In this document: one piece after another, positions 1 through 7,206 of the stretch | Layout: each line of letters begins with the position of its first letter | Position numbering within the stretch: position 1 is the first letter of the stretch | From: Oscillospiraceae bacterium | GTDB lineage: Bacteria; Bacillota; Clostridia; Oscillospirales; Oscillospiraceae | Reading direction: 5' to 3' | DNA length: 14,630 bases | NCBI GenBank assembly: GCA_009776905.1 | Contig: WRMX01000061.1 | Span: 1-14,630, forward strand | Program-made: the position numbers and the translations under genes | Notes under the pieces: model-generated | What the model was told of the DNA's origin: nothing | Database searches by the model: none | Seen by the model: only the letters and a program-made list of their open reading frames with translations

Positions 1-36
1 TGTACCCTTGCCTCAGCATTATTATAGCAAAACATA

Positions 37-73
37 AAAGGCACAGCCCGGTTTCATCCCGTTTTGTGCCTTT
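37..73. terminator. Inverted repeat upstream of folC, possible terminator of a preceding gene
   Basis: AAAGGCACA at 37-45 pairs perfectly with TGTGCCTTT at 65-73, leaving a 19-nt loop. The stem ends in a short T-run on the plus strand and an A-run at its other side, so it could terminate transcription from either direction. It lies 24 nt before the folC start. The gene it would serve is outside the window, so this assignment is an inference. Confidence 0.4.
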
Positions 74-97
74 CGCAGAAAGGAATGGACTATTAAT

Positions 98-1387
98 ATG
101 AGCGGAAATATTGATATTACGGAAACGCTGGAATATATTCACAGCGTAAAATGGCAGGGCAGCAAGCCAGGCCTGGAGCGGACGCGCGAATTGCTGGCTG
201 CGCTTGGGAATCCCGAGAAAAAGCTGCGGTTCGTCCACGTCGCGGGGACAAACGGCAAGGGGTCGACGTCGGCATATATCGCGTCTGTCTTGCAAAAGGC
301 CGGCTACAGGACGGGACTGTACACGTCGCCTTTCATCGTTTCTTTCAACGAAAGGATGCAAGTGAACGGTGAATACATCACGGACGACGAGCTTGTCCGG
401 ATGACAGATGCCATTCGGCCGCACGCGGATGCCATGGAGGACGCGCCCACCGAGTTTGAGCTCATCACTGCGCTTGCGATGATGTACTTCTTGCAAAAGG
501 AGTGCGACGTCGTCGTGCTGGAAGTTGGCATGGGCGGCGAGCTTGATTCCACGAATGTCATTGACGTTCCGGAGGTCGCTGTCATTGCGACAATAGGTTA
601 TGACCATGTCAAGGAGCTGGGCCCGATGATTTCCGATATCGCCATGGCGAAAGCGGGCATTATAAAAGGCGGCGACGTGGTCGTTTATGGAGGCGTGCCT
701 GATGTCGAGGCCGTTTTCGAGCGCGTGTGCGGGGAACGCGGCGCCCGGTTGCATCATGCGGATTTCAGCCGTATTTCCGAGCAGCACCACTCGCTCCATG
801 GGACGGAGTTCTTGTTTGAGCCATATGGGCGCATGATGACGCCGCTTGCAGGGGCATACCAACCGAAGAATGCCGCACTGGCCATCACTGCATTGGAAAC
901 GCTGCGCGGCAAAGGATACAGGATTTCGGACGCTGATATTGCCGCAGGGATCGCCGCTGTTCGTTGGCCCGGGAGGTTCGAGGCGCTTGGCGAGCGGCCG
1001 GCGTTCATACTCGACGGGGCTCACAATCCGGAGGCGCTGGAGGTTGCTGCGGACAGCCTGAGGAGTCTTTTCGGCGACAGGAAGATCGTTTTTGTTATGG
1101 GGGTCATGGCAGACAAGGATGTCGACGAGATGGTCGGGTATATAGCGCCGATGGCTGATGCTTTTTTCGCAGTTCGTCCCGATAATCCGCGGGCGATGGA
1201 TGCGAACGCGCTTGCCGCGTTGCTGGAACGTCATGGGGCGCGCTCTTTTGCATCCGGCAGCGTGAAGGAGGGCGTCGCGAGGGCGATCGAGCGCGCCGGC
1301 CCTGAAGGTATCGTGTGCGCGCTGGGTTCTTTGTATTTCTCAGCGGACATCAGGAGCGCTTATGAGGCGGTGCGCGCGGGGGCTTGA
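98..1387 (+). CDS. folC: Bifunctional folylpolyglutamate synthase / dihydrofolate synthase
   Basis: A cytoplasmic Mur-ligase-family enzyme that uses ATP to add glutamates to folates, and in many bacteria also joins glutamate to dihydropteroate. At 429 aa it has the usual FolC length. Visible motifs are the P-loop GTNGKGST at residues 50-57, TSPFIVSFNERM at 76-87, LEVGMGGELDSTN at 141-153, the IAMAKAGI segment with the likely carbamylated Lys185, PGRFE at 291-295, and DGAHNPEA at 306-313 at the start of the C-terminal domain. The ATG at 98 is chosen because AGAAAGGA lies upstream at 77-84 and the protein starts like other FolC. An earlier ATG at 85 stops after three codons. Polyglutamylated THF is the preferred cofactor for the one-carbon genes about 1.5 kb downstream, so the placement is sensible, although the AEC gene lies between them. 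Whether it has one activity or both cannot be told from sequence. Confidence 0.95.
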   Translation: MSGNIDITETLEYIHSVKWQGSKPGLERTRELLAALGNPEKKLRFVHVAGTNGKGSTSAYIASVLQKAGYRTGLYTSPFIVSFNERMQVNGEYITDDELVRMTDAIRPHADAMEDAPTEFELITALAMMYFLQKECDVVVLEVGMGGELDSTNVIDVPEVAVIATIGYDHVKELGPMISDIAMAKAGIIKGGDVVVYGGVPDVEAVFERVCGERGARLHHADFSRISEQHHSLHGTEFLFEPYGRMMTPLAGAYQPKNAALAITALETLRGKGYRISDADIAAGIAAVRWPGRFEALGERPAFILDGAHNPEALEVAADSLRSLFGDRKIVFVMGVMADKDVDEMVGYIAPMADAFFAVRPDNPRAMDANALAALLERHGARSFASGSVKEGVARAIERAGPEGIVCALGSLYFSADIRSAYEAVRAGA

Positions 1388-1400
1388 GCCGAGGGTGATC

Positions 1401-1540
1401 GGGGGTTCGGGCCGCGCCTGGACGCTCGCAATATCCCGGCGTTCGCGATAGCCGGAGGTTCGGGACGGCATTTAGGCGTTCACGTTTATCGGAGGTTCGG
1501 GCTGGCACTTAGGCGTTCGCGATAGCCGGAGGTTCGGGCC
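1401..1540. repeat. Tandem 37-bp repeat array between folC and the AEC transporter
   Basis: The phrase GGAGGTTCGGG recurs at 1454, 1491 and 1528, exactly 37 bp apart. It is followed each time by a variable part ending in a form of TTAGGCGTTCGCGATAGCC. A looser copy begins near 1401, with 16 extra bases before the next unit. Copies differ at several positions, so this is a decayed array of about three to four units. It has no open frame of its own and ends about 50 nt before the next gene. Confidence 0.8.
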
Positions 1541-1591
1541 GGGGTCTGGAGCCTCACGGTAGATCGACATAGCAAAGCGGGGGGAATTGTC

Positions 1592-2488
1592 ATTCTACAG
1601 ACGCAGCTTATCATTCTTATTATCATCATAATCGGATTTGCGATATCGAAGGCGGGGATATTTCCCGCCAAAACAAGATCTGACGTGTCGAATGTCATCA
1701 TATATCTGATATTGCCTTGCAGCATTTTCAGCTCTTTCCATAAAGGCATGTCCCCTGAAATCCTGCGGCAATGCATCGTCGTTCTCATTGCGGCGCTCGG
1801 GCTGCAGATGCTATATTTCGTGCTGAACAAGGTGCTCTATATCCGCTTTCGAGCTTCGAAGCGCATCATCGCGCAATATGCGACGATTGTCAATAACGCG
1901 AGCTTCATTGGGCTGCCGTTATTGGAGTCCGTATACGGCGAGCCCGGGCTGCTTTACGGCTCTGTCATATTGATCCCGATGAGGATTTTCATGTGGACAG
2001 CGGGGCTGTCTTTGTTTACGTCTGCGGACATGAAGCACCGCATCAGAATCGTCGCGACGCATCCATGCATATGGGCCGTGCTGCTGGGTTTCGGGTATTT
2101 ATTCGTGCCCTTTGAGCTGCCCGGCTTTTTATCGGGGACGATCACCGCGATCGGCAATTGCAATCTTGCCATGTCGATGCTTGTGATCGGGTCGATTCTG
2201 AGCGAGGTCGACTTGAAGCAGATTCTCGACCGCGATTGCTTGTACTATTCGTTATTCCGCCTCATAGTGATTCCGGCGATCATGTATGGGGCGCTTGCGT
2301 TGCTGAGGGCCGACCATGTGACGACCGGGTCGGTGGTGCTGTCTTCCGCGATGCCTGCGGCTGCGACGACGGCAATGCTGGCGGACAAGTATGGGAAGGA
2401 TTCGGCGTTTGCGTCGAAGACGGTTTTTACTTCGACGGTTCTTTCAATGTTGACGTTGCCTGTCATGGCGGTTTTGCTGACAAGATAG
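1592..2488 (+). CDS. AEC (auxin efflux carrier) family permease
   Basis: An inner-membrane secondary transporter of the AEC/malonate-auxin carrier family, whose members export or import small carboxylates. The substrate cannot be read from sequence. Hydrophobic segments run throughout. The frame is open from 1526, after the TAG at 1523, and the first helix (QLIILIIIIIGFAI) is encoded from about 1604. The first ordinary start in this frame is GTG at 1685, which would remove that helix and leave 267 aa. Starting at ATT 1592, 7 nt after a run of six G at 1579-1584, gives 298 aa, close to the family norm. ATT 1586 is another candidate. So the start is either a rare ATT codon or a sequencing error hides an ATG or GTG. 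The C-terminal half carries the expected Gly/Pro-rich helices, for example SSAMPAAATTAMLADKYG. Transcription could come from folC or from an unseen promoter in the repeat array. Confidence 0.85.
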   Translation: MLQTQLIILIIIIIGFAISKAGIFPAKTRSDVSNVIIYLILPCSIFSSFHKGMSPEILRQCIVVLIAALGLQMLYFVLNKVLYIRFRASKRIIAQYATIVNNASFIGLPLLESVYGEPGLLYGSVILIPMRIFMWTAGLSLFTSADMKHRIRIVATHPCIWAVLLGFGYLFVPFELPGFLSGTITAIGNCNLAMSMLVIGSILSEVDLKQILDRDCLYYSLFRLIVIPAIMYGALALLRADHVTTGSVVLSSAMPAAATTAMLADKYGKDSAFASKTVFTSTVLSMLTLPVMAVLLTR

Positions 2489-2508
2489 GCGGGGTGGGGG
2501 CAGATTGG

Positions 2509-2645
2509 CGGACGGTCTGGGGCAGGGGCAAGCCCTGCCCCTACAATGGGTTTATGCATATTGACAATCTGCGGATGATTGTCGGACGGTCTGGGGCGGC
2601 AGGTTGCCGCCCCTACGGAGCGATGGCGGGCGGCAGGTTACCGCC
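2509..2645. repeat. Three GC-rich hairpin repeats of the TGTAGGGGC type
   Basis: Copy one is GGGGCAGGG (2519-2527) pairing with CCCTGCCCC (2533-2541), followed by TACAA. Copy two is GGGGCGGC (2593-2600) pairing with GCCGCCCC (2606-2613), followed by TACGG. Copy three is weaker, GGCGG (2629-2633) with CCGCC (2641-2645). Copies one and two share the preceding 15 bases CGGACGGTCTGGGGC at 2509 and 2583, which are 74 bp apart. On the minus strand they begin with a GTAGGGGC sequence resembling the repeats at 8576 and 8637. They may act as transcript ends for the AEC gene. Confidence 0.75.
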
Positions 2646-2740
2646 GCTATGCGTGCGGTGGTGTGAGGCAGATCGGCGGCGTAGCGGAATGGGGGCTGCC
2701 AAAATGGGGTGCGACCGTAAAATATTACAAAAAATGTGAA

Positions 2741-2746
2741 TATAAT
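2741..2746 (+). promoter_or_regulatory. Candidate -10 element for the fhs operon
   Basis: A perfect TATAAT at 2741-2746 lies in the AT-rich leader, about 170 nt before the fhs start. No good -35 box sits 16-18 nt upstream, so this is only a weak candidate. The leader is long enough to hold regulation, but I recognise no known riboswitch in it. Confidence 0.25.
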
Positions 2747-2917
2747 ACAAAAAACGATGATTTTGTAAATTATTTCTACGTTTTTGGATATTCTAATGAA
2801 ACGCGCCGAAATAGTTGGTTTTTCAGCGTTTTAATATTTACTAAATGGCAAACAGATGGTAATATGTCTGCAAACCAAACGCAACTGTTGTATCTAATTT
2901 TAAGGAGGCTTTTATCA

Positions 2918-4678
2918 ATGCTAGACCCGACCAAATACAAAGACTGGCAAATTGCCGAAGAGGCCGAGAAGACTCTTCCGGGAGTGGACTATTTCCGCGA
3001 GAAAATGGGGCTTCAACCGGACGAGATCATTCCGTTCGGCAAAACTCCTAAGCTGGATTTCATCAAGATTATGAACCGCCTGAAGGATAAACCCGACGGC
3101 AAATATATCGAAGTTACTGCGATTACCCCGACGCCTCTCGGCGAGGGCAAGTCCACGACTTCGCTCGGGCTCATTGAGGGCATCGGCAAGCTGGGCAAGA
3201 ATGTCGGCGGATGCTTGCGCCAGCCGTCCGGCGGGCCGACGATGAACGTCAAGGGGACCGCGGCCGGCGGTGGCAATGCGTTGCTTATCCCGATGACAGA
3301 GTTCTCGCTTGGTTTGACGGGCGATATTAACGATATCATGAACGCGCATAACCTGGCAATGGTCGCTCTTAACGCGCGCATGCAGCACGAGCGCAATTAT
3401 GACGATGCGAAGCTCGCCGAGATCGGCTTGAAGCGCCTCGACATCGACCCGAACCGCATCGAGTTGGGATGGGTGCTCGACTTCTGCGCGCAGGGCTTGC
3501 GCAATATCCGCATCGGCATGGGCGAGGGCACTTCCAACGGATTCGAGGTCGATTCCAAATTCGGCATCGCCGTCGGTAGCGAGCTGATGGCCATCCTTTC
3601 CGTCGCAAGGGACCTGAAGGACCTGCGCGAGAGGATCGGCAAGATCATCGTAGCTTACAACAAGAAGGGCGATCCCGTCACCACAGCGGATCTCGAGGTC
3701 GATGGCGCCATGACGGCATGGATGCGCAACACGATTAACCCGACTCTTTGCTATACCGTCGAGCATCAGCCGTGCCTCGTGCACGCGGGGCCGTTCGCGA
3801 ACATCGCGATCGGGCAGTCGTCAATCATCGGCGACCGCCTCGCGCTCAAGCTTTTCGATTATCACGTCACCGAGTCCGGCTTCGCCGCCGACATCGGGTT
3901 TGAAAAATTCTGGAACGTCAAGTGCCGCCTTTCGGGGCTCAAGCCGCACGTTTCCGTCCTTGTCGCCACGATCCGCGCGCTTAAGATGCATGGCGGCGGG
4001 CCGGCCGTGGTCGCGGGGCGCCCGCTTCCGACGGAGTATACCGAGCAAAACTTGGAGCTTCTGGAAAAGGGCACGGAGAATCTGTTCCATCATGTCAACA
4101 ACGTCATAAAGTCGGGGATCAAGCCCGTCGTTTGCATCAATAAGTTCTATACCGACACGGAAGAAGAAATCGCACTGCTCAAGCGTTTGTGCAAAGAGCG
4201 CGGCGTGCGCTGCGCGTTGTCCGAGCATTGGCAGTATGGCGGCGAAGGGGCCCGCGAGCTTGCGGAGCTCGTCGTCGAAGCTTGCGAGGAGCCGCCGGAG
4301 CTCAACTATCTATACGACCTTTCGATGCCGCTTCGCCAGCGCGTTGAAAAGATCGCCCGCGAGGTTTATGGCGCGGACGGCGTCGAGTGGGCGCCGCTGG
4401 CCGTGGAAAAGGCCGAGCGCTTTGAGAGCGACCCGCATTATGCCGACTTCTGCACGATGATGGTCAAGACGCACTTGTCGCTGTCGCACGACCCGACCAT
4501 CAAGGGCGTGCCGAAGGGGTGGAAGCTACCGGTGCGCGACATCCTTGTTTATGGCGGAGCGAAGTTCCTTTGTCCGATGGCAGGCACCATCAGCATGATG
4601 CCGGGGACGGGGTCTAACCCTGCATACCGCCGCATCGACGTCGATACCGACACGGGCGCTGTTTCCGGATTGTTCTAA
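2918..4678 (+). CDS. fhs: Formate--tetrahydrofolate ligase
   Basis: A cytoplasmic enzyme that joins formate to THF using ATP, giving 10-formyl-THF. It is the entry step of the folate one-carbon pathway and of the Wood-Ljungdahl methyl branch. The protein is 586 aa and contains the P-loop PTPLGEGKST at residues 71-80, followed by RQPSGGPTMNVKGTAAGGG, SLGLTGDINDIMNAHN, CINKFYTDTEEE and a C-terminal MPGTGSNPAYRRIDVD segment. ATG 2918 is chosen because TAAGGAGG sits at 2901-2908 and the N-terminus is family-like from there. The frame is open further upstream, but that part is not coding. It is longer than the roughly 555-560 aa clostridial enzymes. Its RQPSGGP motif recalls, from memory, the type found in sulfate-reducing deltaproteobacteria, where common Firmicutes forms read REPSLGP. 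It is the first gene of the one-carbon cluster, 87 nt before fchA. Confidence 0.96.
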   Translation: MLDPTKYKDWQIAEEAEKTLPGVDYFREKMGLQPDEIIPFGKTPKLDFIKIMNRLKDKPDGKYIEVTAITPTPLGEGKSTTSLGLIEGIGKLGKNVGGCLRQPSGGPTMNVKGTAAGGGNALLIPMTEFSLGLTGDINDIMNAHNLAMVALNARMQHERNYDDAKLAEIGLKRLDIDPNRIELGWVLDFCAQGLRNIRIGMGEGTSNGFEVDSKFGIAVGSELMAILSVARDLKDLRERIGKIIVAYNKKGDPVTTADLEVDGAMTAWMRNTINPTLCYTVEHQPCLVHAGPFANIAIGQSSIIGDRLALKLFDYHVTESGFAADIGFEKFWNVKCRLSGLKPHVSVLVATIRALKMHGGGPAVVAGRPLPTEYTEQNLELLEKGTENLFHHVNNVIKSGIKPVVCINKFYTDTEEEIALLKRLCKERGVRCALSEHWQYGGEGARELAELVVEACEEPPELNYLYDLSMPLRQRVEKIAREVYGADGVEWAPLAVEKAERFESDPHYADFCTMMVKTHLSLSHDPTIKGVPKGWKLPVRDILVYGGAKFLCPMAGTISMMPGTGSNPAYRRIDVDTDTGAVSGLF

Positions 4679-4683
4679 GGTTT

Positions 4684-4727
4684 ATACTGCGCGCCGCACG
4701 CGGCGCACCGTGCGCGGCGCGCAGTAT
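4684..4727 (+). terminator. Strong GC-rich hairpin between fhs and fchA
   Basis: ATACTGCGCGCCGC (4684-4697) is perfectly complementary to GCGGCGCGCAGTAT (4714-4727), a 14-bp stem with a 16-nt loop that can pair further. No T-run follows, so it is not a textbook terminator. It may instead cap the fhs mRNA 3' end or reduce read-through to fchA. It begins 5 nt after the fhs stop. Confidence 0.5.
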
Positions 4728-4765
4728 TCGGAGTCTCACGCTACTATTATTGGGGGTAATGATCT

Positions 4766-5386
4766 GTGTCATTCATAAATAACACGTGCAAGGATTTCGT
4801 CGATATCCTTGCATCGAAAGCCGCTGTCCCGGGCGGCGGCGGCGCATCGGCGCTCGTCGGCGCGCTGGGCATGGCATTGGGCACGATGGTCGGGAACCTG
4901 ACCGTCGGCAAAAAGAAATACGCGGATGTCGAGACCGATATGTATGCCGCGATGGAGAAAGCGGAGGCCTTGCAAAGCGAGCTGCTGCTCATGGTGGACG
5001 AAGATGCCGTGGCGTTTGAGCCTCTTTCTAAGGCATACGGCATCCCAAAAGAAGACCCGACAAGGGAAAAGGTCATGGAGGATGCCTTGCGCATCGCGAC
5101 AGCGGCTCCGATGGACGTCATGCGCGCTTGCGCGAGGGCCATCGACATTATCGTTGAATTCGCGGAGAAGGGCAGCCAGCTGGCTATTTCCGACGCCGGG
5201 GTCGGCGCCGCGTTCGCGCGGGCGGCAATTATCGGCGCGAGCTTCAATGTATATATCAACACGAAAGCGATGACGGACAGGGAATATGCCGGCAAGGTCA
5301 ATGCCGAGGCTGAGGCTTTGCTCAACGAGTATGTCGAAAAGGCCGAAGTCATCGTAGCGAAAGTTTACGAGAAAGTGTGTGGTTGA
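4766..5386 (+). CDS. fchA: Methenyltetrahydrofolate cyclohydrolase (FTCD_C / FchA family)
   Basis: A cytoplasmic enzyme that interconverts 10-formyl-THF and 5,10-methenyl-THF. The family also includes formiminotetrahydrofolate cyclodeaminase, but the position between fhs and folD argues for cyclohydrolase. It is 206 aa, the usual length of single-domain members. The N-terminal AVPGGGGASALVGALGMALG (residues 20-39) is the family signature, and ISDAGVGAAFARAA near residue 147 is also typical. The start is a GTG at 4766, with a run of G (4752-4756) 9 nt upstream. A nearby ATG at 4759 is out of frame. The stop codon is 5 nt before the folD ATG, suggesting translational coupling. Its presence matters because the adjacent FolD lacks cyclohydrolase residues. 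Confidence 0.93.
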   Translation: MSFINNTCKDFVDILASKAAVPGGGGASALVGALGMALGTMVGNLTVGKKKYADVETDMYAAMEKAEALQSELLLMVDEDAVAFEPLSKAYGIPKEDPTREKVMEDALRIATAAPMDVMRACARAIDIIVEFAEKGSQLAISDAGVGAAFARAAIIGASFNVYINTKAMTDREYAGKVNAEAEALLNEYVEKAEVIVAKVYEKVCG

Positions 5387-5391
5387 CGAGT

Positions 5392-6240
5392 ATGGCTGAT
5401 TTATTAAAGGGCGCCGACGTTGTTGCAGCGTTGGGCGACAAGATGTCAAAGGACATCGAGGAATTGAAAGGGAAGGGCATCACGCCCACCTTGGCGATTC
5501 TTAGGGTCGGCGAAAGGCCGGACGATATTTCATACGAAAAAGGCGCCATGAAGCGCTGCGAATCCGTCGGCGTCGTCGTCAAGAGCGTGGTTCTTCCCGC
5601 TGACGTGACGCAAGGGGTGCTCATCGACCATGTCAGGGCGCTCAACGACGATGGCAGCGTGCACGGCGTGTTGATTTTCCGCCCGCTGCCGAAGCATCTG
5701 GACGAGGACGCTGTCTGTGCGACATTGAAGCCGGAAAAAGACATCGACGGCATCACGGAAGGGTCGCTCGCGGGCGTTTTCACGGGCAACGGAAAGGGCT
5801 TTGCGCCATGCACGGCGCAAGCGTGCATGGAAATCCTGGATTATTACAATATCGACTGCAAGGGCAAGCGCGCCGTGGTGGTCGGACGCAGCCTGGTCGT
5901 CGGCAGGCCCGCCGCTATCATGCTCATGGGCAAGAACGCCACCGTCACCATCTGCCATACGCGGACCGTCGACATGCCGTCAGTCACTCGCAACGCCGAG
6001 ATTCTCATCGTCGCTGCCGGGCAGATGGAGGGGCTGACGAAGGATTATTTCAGCCCGGGGCAGATAGTCATTGATGTCGGCATCAACTGGAACGATGAAA
6101 AAGGCAAGCTTTGCGGCGATGTCAAGTTTGACGACGCCGAGCCGATCGTGGCGGCGATAACCCCCGTCCCCGGCGGCGTCGGGACCGTTACGACTTCCGT
6201 GCTCGTGTCGCATGTCGTCGAAGCCGCTAAAAAATCTTGA
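5392..6240 (+). CDS. folD: Methylenetetrahydrofolate dehydrogenase, FolD family (probably without cyclohydrolase activity)
   Basis: A 282-aa FolD-family enzyme that normally does two steps: methylene-THF to methenyl-THF (dehydrogenase) and methenyl-THF to formyl-THF (cyclohydrolase). The cofactor domain is intact, with GRSLVVGRP, NATVTICHTRT and TPVPGGVGTVT. A gapless comparison of VGERPDDISYEKGAMKRC with the usual YxxxK region keeps Tyr48 but puts Ala52 at the catalytic Lys (Lys54 in E. coli FolD). The usual LVQLPLP reads LIFRPLP, so Phe96 replaces catalytic Gln98. Asp119 in KDIDG (E. coli Asp121) is kept. The Lys is known to be needed for cyclohydrolase but not dehydrogenase activity, and yeast monofunctional Mtd1 also lacks it. 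Start ATG 5392 gives MADLLKG, the usual FolD N-terminus. A GTG at 5377 would overlap fchA. The ribosome binding site is poor, which fits coupling to fchA 5 nt upstream. Confidence 0.95.
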   Translation: MADLLKGADVVAALGDKMSKDIEELKGKGITPTLAILRVGERPDDISYEKGAMKRCESVGVVVKSVVLPADVTQGVLIDHVRALNDDGSVHGVLIFRPLPKHLDEDAVCATLKPEKDIDGITEGSLAGVFTGNGKGFAPCTAQACMEILDYYNIDCKGKRAVVVGRSLVVGRPAAIMLMGKNATVTICHTRTVDMPSVTRNAEILIVAAGQMEGLTKDYFSPGQIVIDVGINWNDEKGKLCGDVKFDDAEPIVAAITPVPGGVGTVTTSVLVSHVVEAAKKS

Positions 6241-6261
6241 TATTTAAGGAGTATATATGGT

Positions 6262-7080
6262 ATGATAATTATCGCGGAAAAGCTTAATGGTTCGATTCCG
6301 TCATGCGGCAAGGCGATCGCCGCACGCGACGAGGCGTATATCAGGGACATGGCGAAGCGCCAGGCCGACGCGGGCGCCACTTTCATCGACTGTTGCGCGT
6401 CCGTCAATGAGGGCGAGCTCGAGACGTTGAAGTGGATGATCGATTGCATCCAGAGCGTCACGGATTGCCCAATTTCCGTCGATTCGCCCGATGTCAATGT
6501 CGTTATCAAGGGCATGGACTTTTGCGCGAGGCCCGGGCTGTTCAATTCGGTGTCCGGGGAGGGCGGGAAGATCGACATCGCGTTCCCGATCCTTGCAAAG
6601 CCTGAATATGTCAAATGGGACGTCATGGCGCTGCTTTGCGACGACACGGGCATTCCAAAGAGCGCGGCCAAGCGCATCGAGGTCTTTGACATGGTGATGG
6701 CGAAGGCTGCGGAGTATGGCATCGACGAGAAGAGGATCCACATCGATCCGCTCATCGAAATGCTTTGCACCACGGACGATGGCGAGGGTGTATTCATGGT
6801 CCTCGAGGTCATGAAGCACATTAAGGATACCCATCCGAAAGTTCACATTTCCGGCGCGATTTCCAACATTTCTTTCAACCTTCCGGTCCGCAGGCTCGTC
6901 AACCAGGCGTTTGCAACGCTTGCCATCAGCGCGGGCATGGACAGCTCCGTGATGGACCCATTGAGCCAGGATTTGCGCGGGGTGATTTATGCCGCCGAGG
7001 CGATGATCGGGCTGGACGATTTTTGCGCGGAGTATACGGCGGCCTATCGCGAGGGCATCTTCGGCGCGAAGAAAGACTGA
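6262..7080 (+). CDS. Methyltetrahydrofolate:corrinoid protein methyltransferase (MeTr / AcsE-MtgA-like)
   Basis: A TIM-barrel pterin-binding methyltransferase that moves a methyl group between methyl-THF and the cobalt of a corrinoid protein. It is 272 aa, where acetogen MeTr is about 262 aa. Alignment by eye with Moorella MeTr keeps the folate-binding residues: Asp74 in SVDSPD (Asp75), Asn95 in NSVSGE (Asn96), Asp162 in IDPLIE (Asp160) and Asn202 in SNISFN (Asn199). The N-terminus IIIAEKLNG matches the family start. The ATG at 6262 follows AAGGAG at 6246-6251, and the gene begins 21 nt after folD, so it is in the same operon. The next gene is a corrinoid protein, its likely partner. I give no symbol because the same fold serves acetyl-CoA synthesis (AcsE) and demethylation systems (MtgA, MtqA and similar), and the context does not decide between them. 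Confidence 0.9.
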   Translation: MIIIAEKLNGSIPSCGKAIAARDEAYIRDMAKRQADAGATFIDCCASVNEGELETLKWMIDCIQSVTDCPISVDSPDVNVVIKGMDFCARPGLFNSVSGEGGKIDIAFPILAKPEYVKWDVMALLCDDTGIPKSAAKRIEVFDMVMAKAAEYGIDEKRIHIDPLIEMLCTTDDGEGVFMVLEVMKHIKDTHPKVHISGAISNISFNLPVRRLVNQAFATLAISAGMDSSVMDPLSQDLRGVIYAAEAMIGLDDFCAEYTAAYREGIFGAKKD

Positions 7081-7206
7081 TAGGCAGCGCGTCGTGGTTT
7101 CCGCAGATCATTGGGCAGCGTGGGTACACTGCAGAGCTTCTGTCCCGGTGCGGATACCTTTCATTTAACGATTCAATATTTATATTTTTTTACAGGAGGA
7201 AATATT

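Larger units (their letters stand above)
2489..2917. other. Gene-free region: GC-rich hairpin repeats then an AT-rich leader before fhs
   Basis: The first part (about 2490-2660) is GC-rich and holds three short hairpin repeats, listed separately. From about 2717 the composition changes abruptly to AT-rich, as expected for a promoter and leader. The fhs frame stays open back to 2579, but the codons there are unlike the gene, and a strong ribosome binding site immediately precedes 2918, so I treat the upstream part as non-coding. I saw no THF-riboswitch or other known leader motif. Confidence 0.7.

Noticed and set aside
1401..1540. CRISPR-like array from the regular 37-bp period
   Set aside because: The units are adjacent and degenerate with no unique spacers, and no cas genes are present.
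2579..2917. In-frame upstream extension of fhs
   Set aside because: A strong TAAGGAGG lies before 2918, the family N-terminus starts there, and the upstream part includes hairpin repeats and an AT-rich leader.
2717..2917. THF riboswitch upstream of fhs
   Set aside because: None of the conserved THF-riboswitch sequence blocks were found.
2921..3784. Long minus-strand open frame (287 codons) opposite fhs
   Set aside because: Shadow of a strong GC-rich gene; it has no recognisable motif and no ribosome binding site worth noting.
6257..6265. Tiny frame ATG GTA TGA overlapping the methyltransferase start
   Set aside because: It codes for two residues and overlaps the start by chance; no evidence of a coupling role.
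7111..7206. Upstream extension of the corrinoid gene
   Set aside because: AGGAGG directly precedes 7207 and the extension is not family-like.
7081..7206. Cobalamin riboswitch upstream of the corrinoid gene
   Set aside because: The region is too short and lacks the conserved GCCACTG box and other B12-riboswitch blocks.
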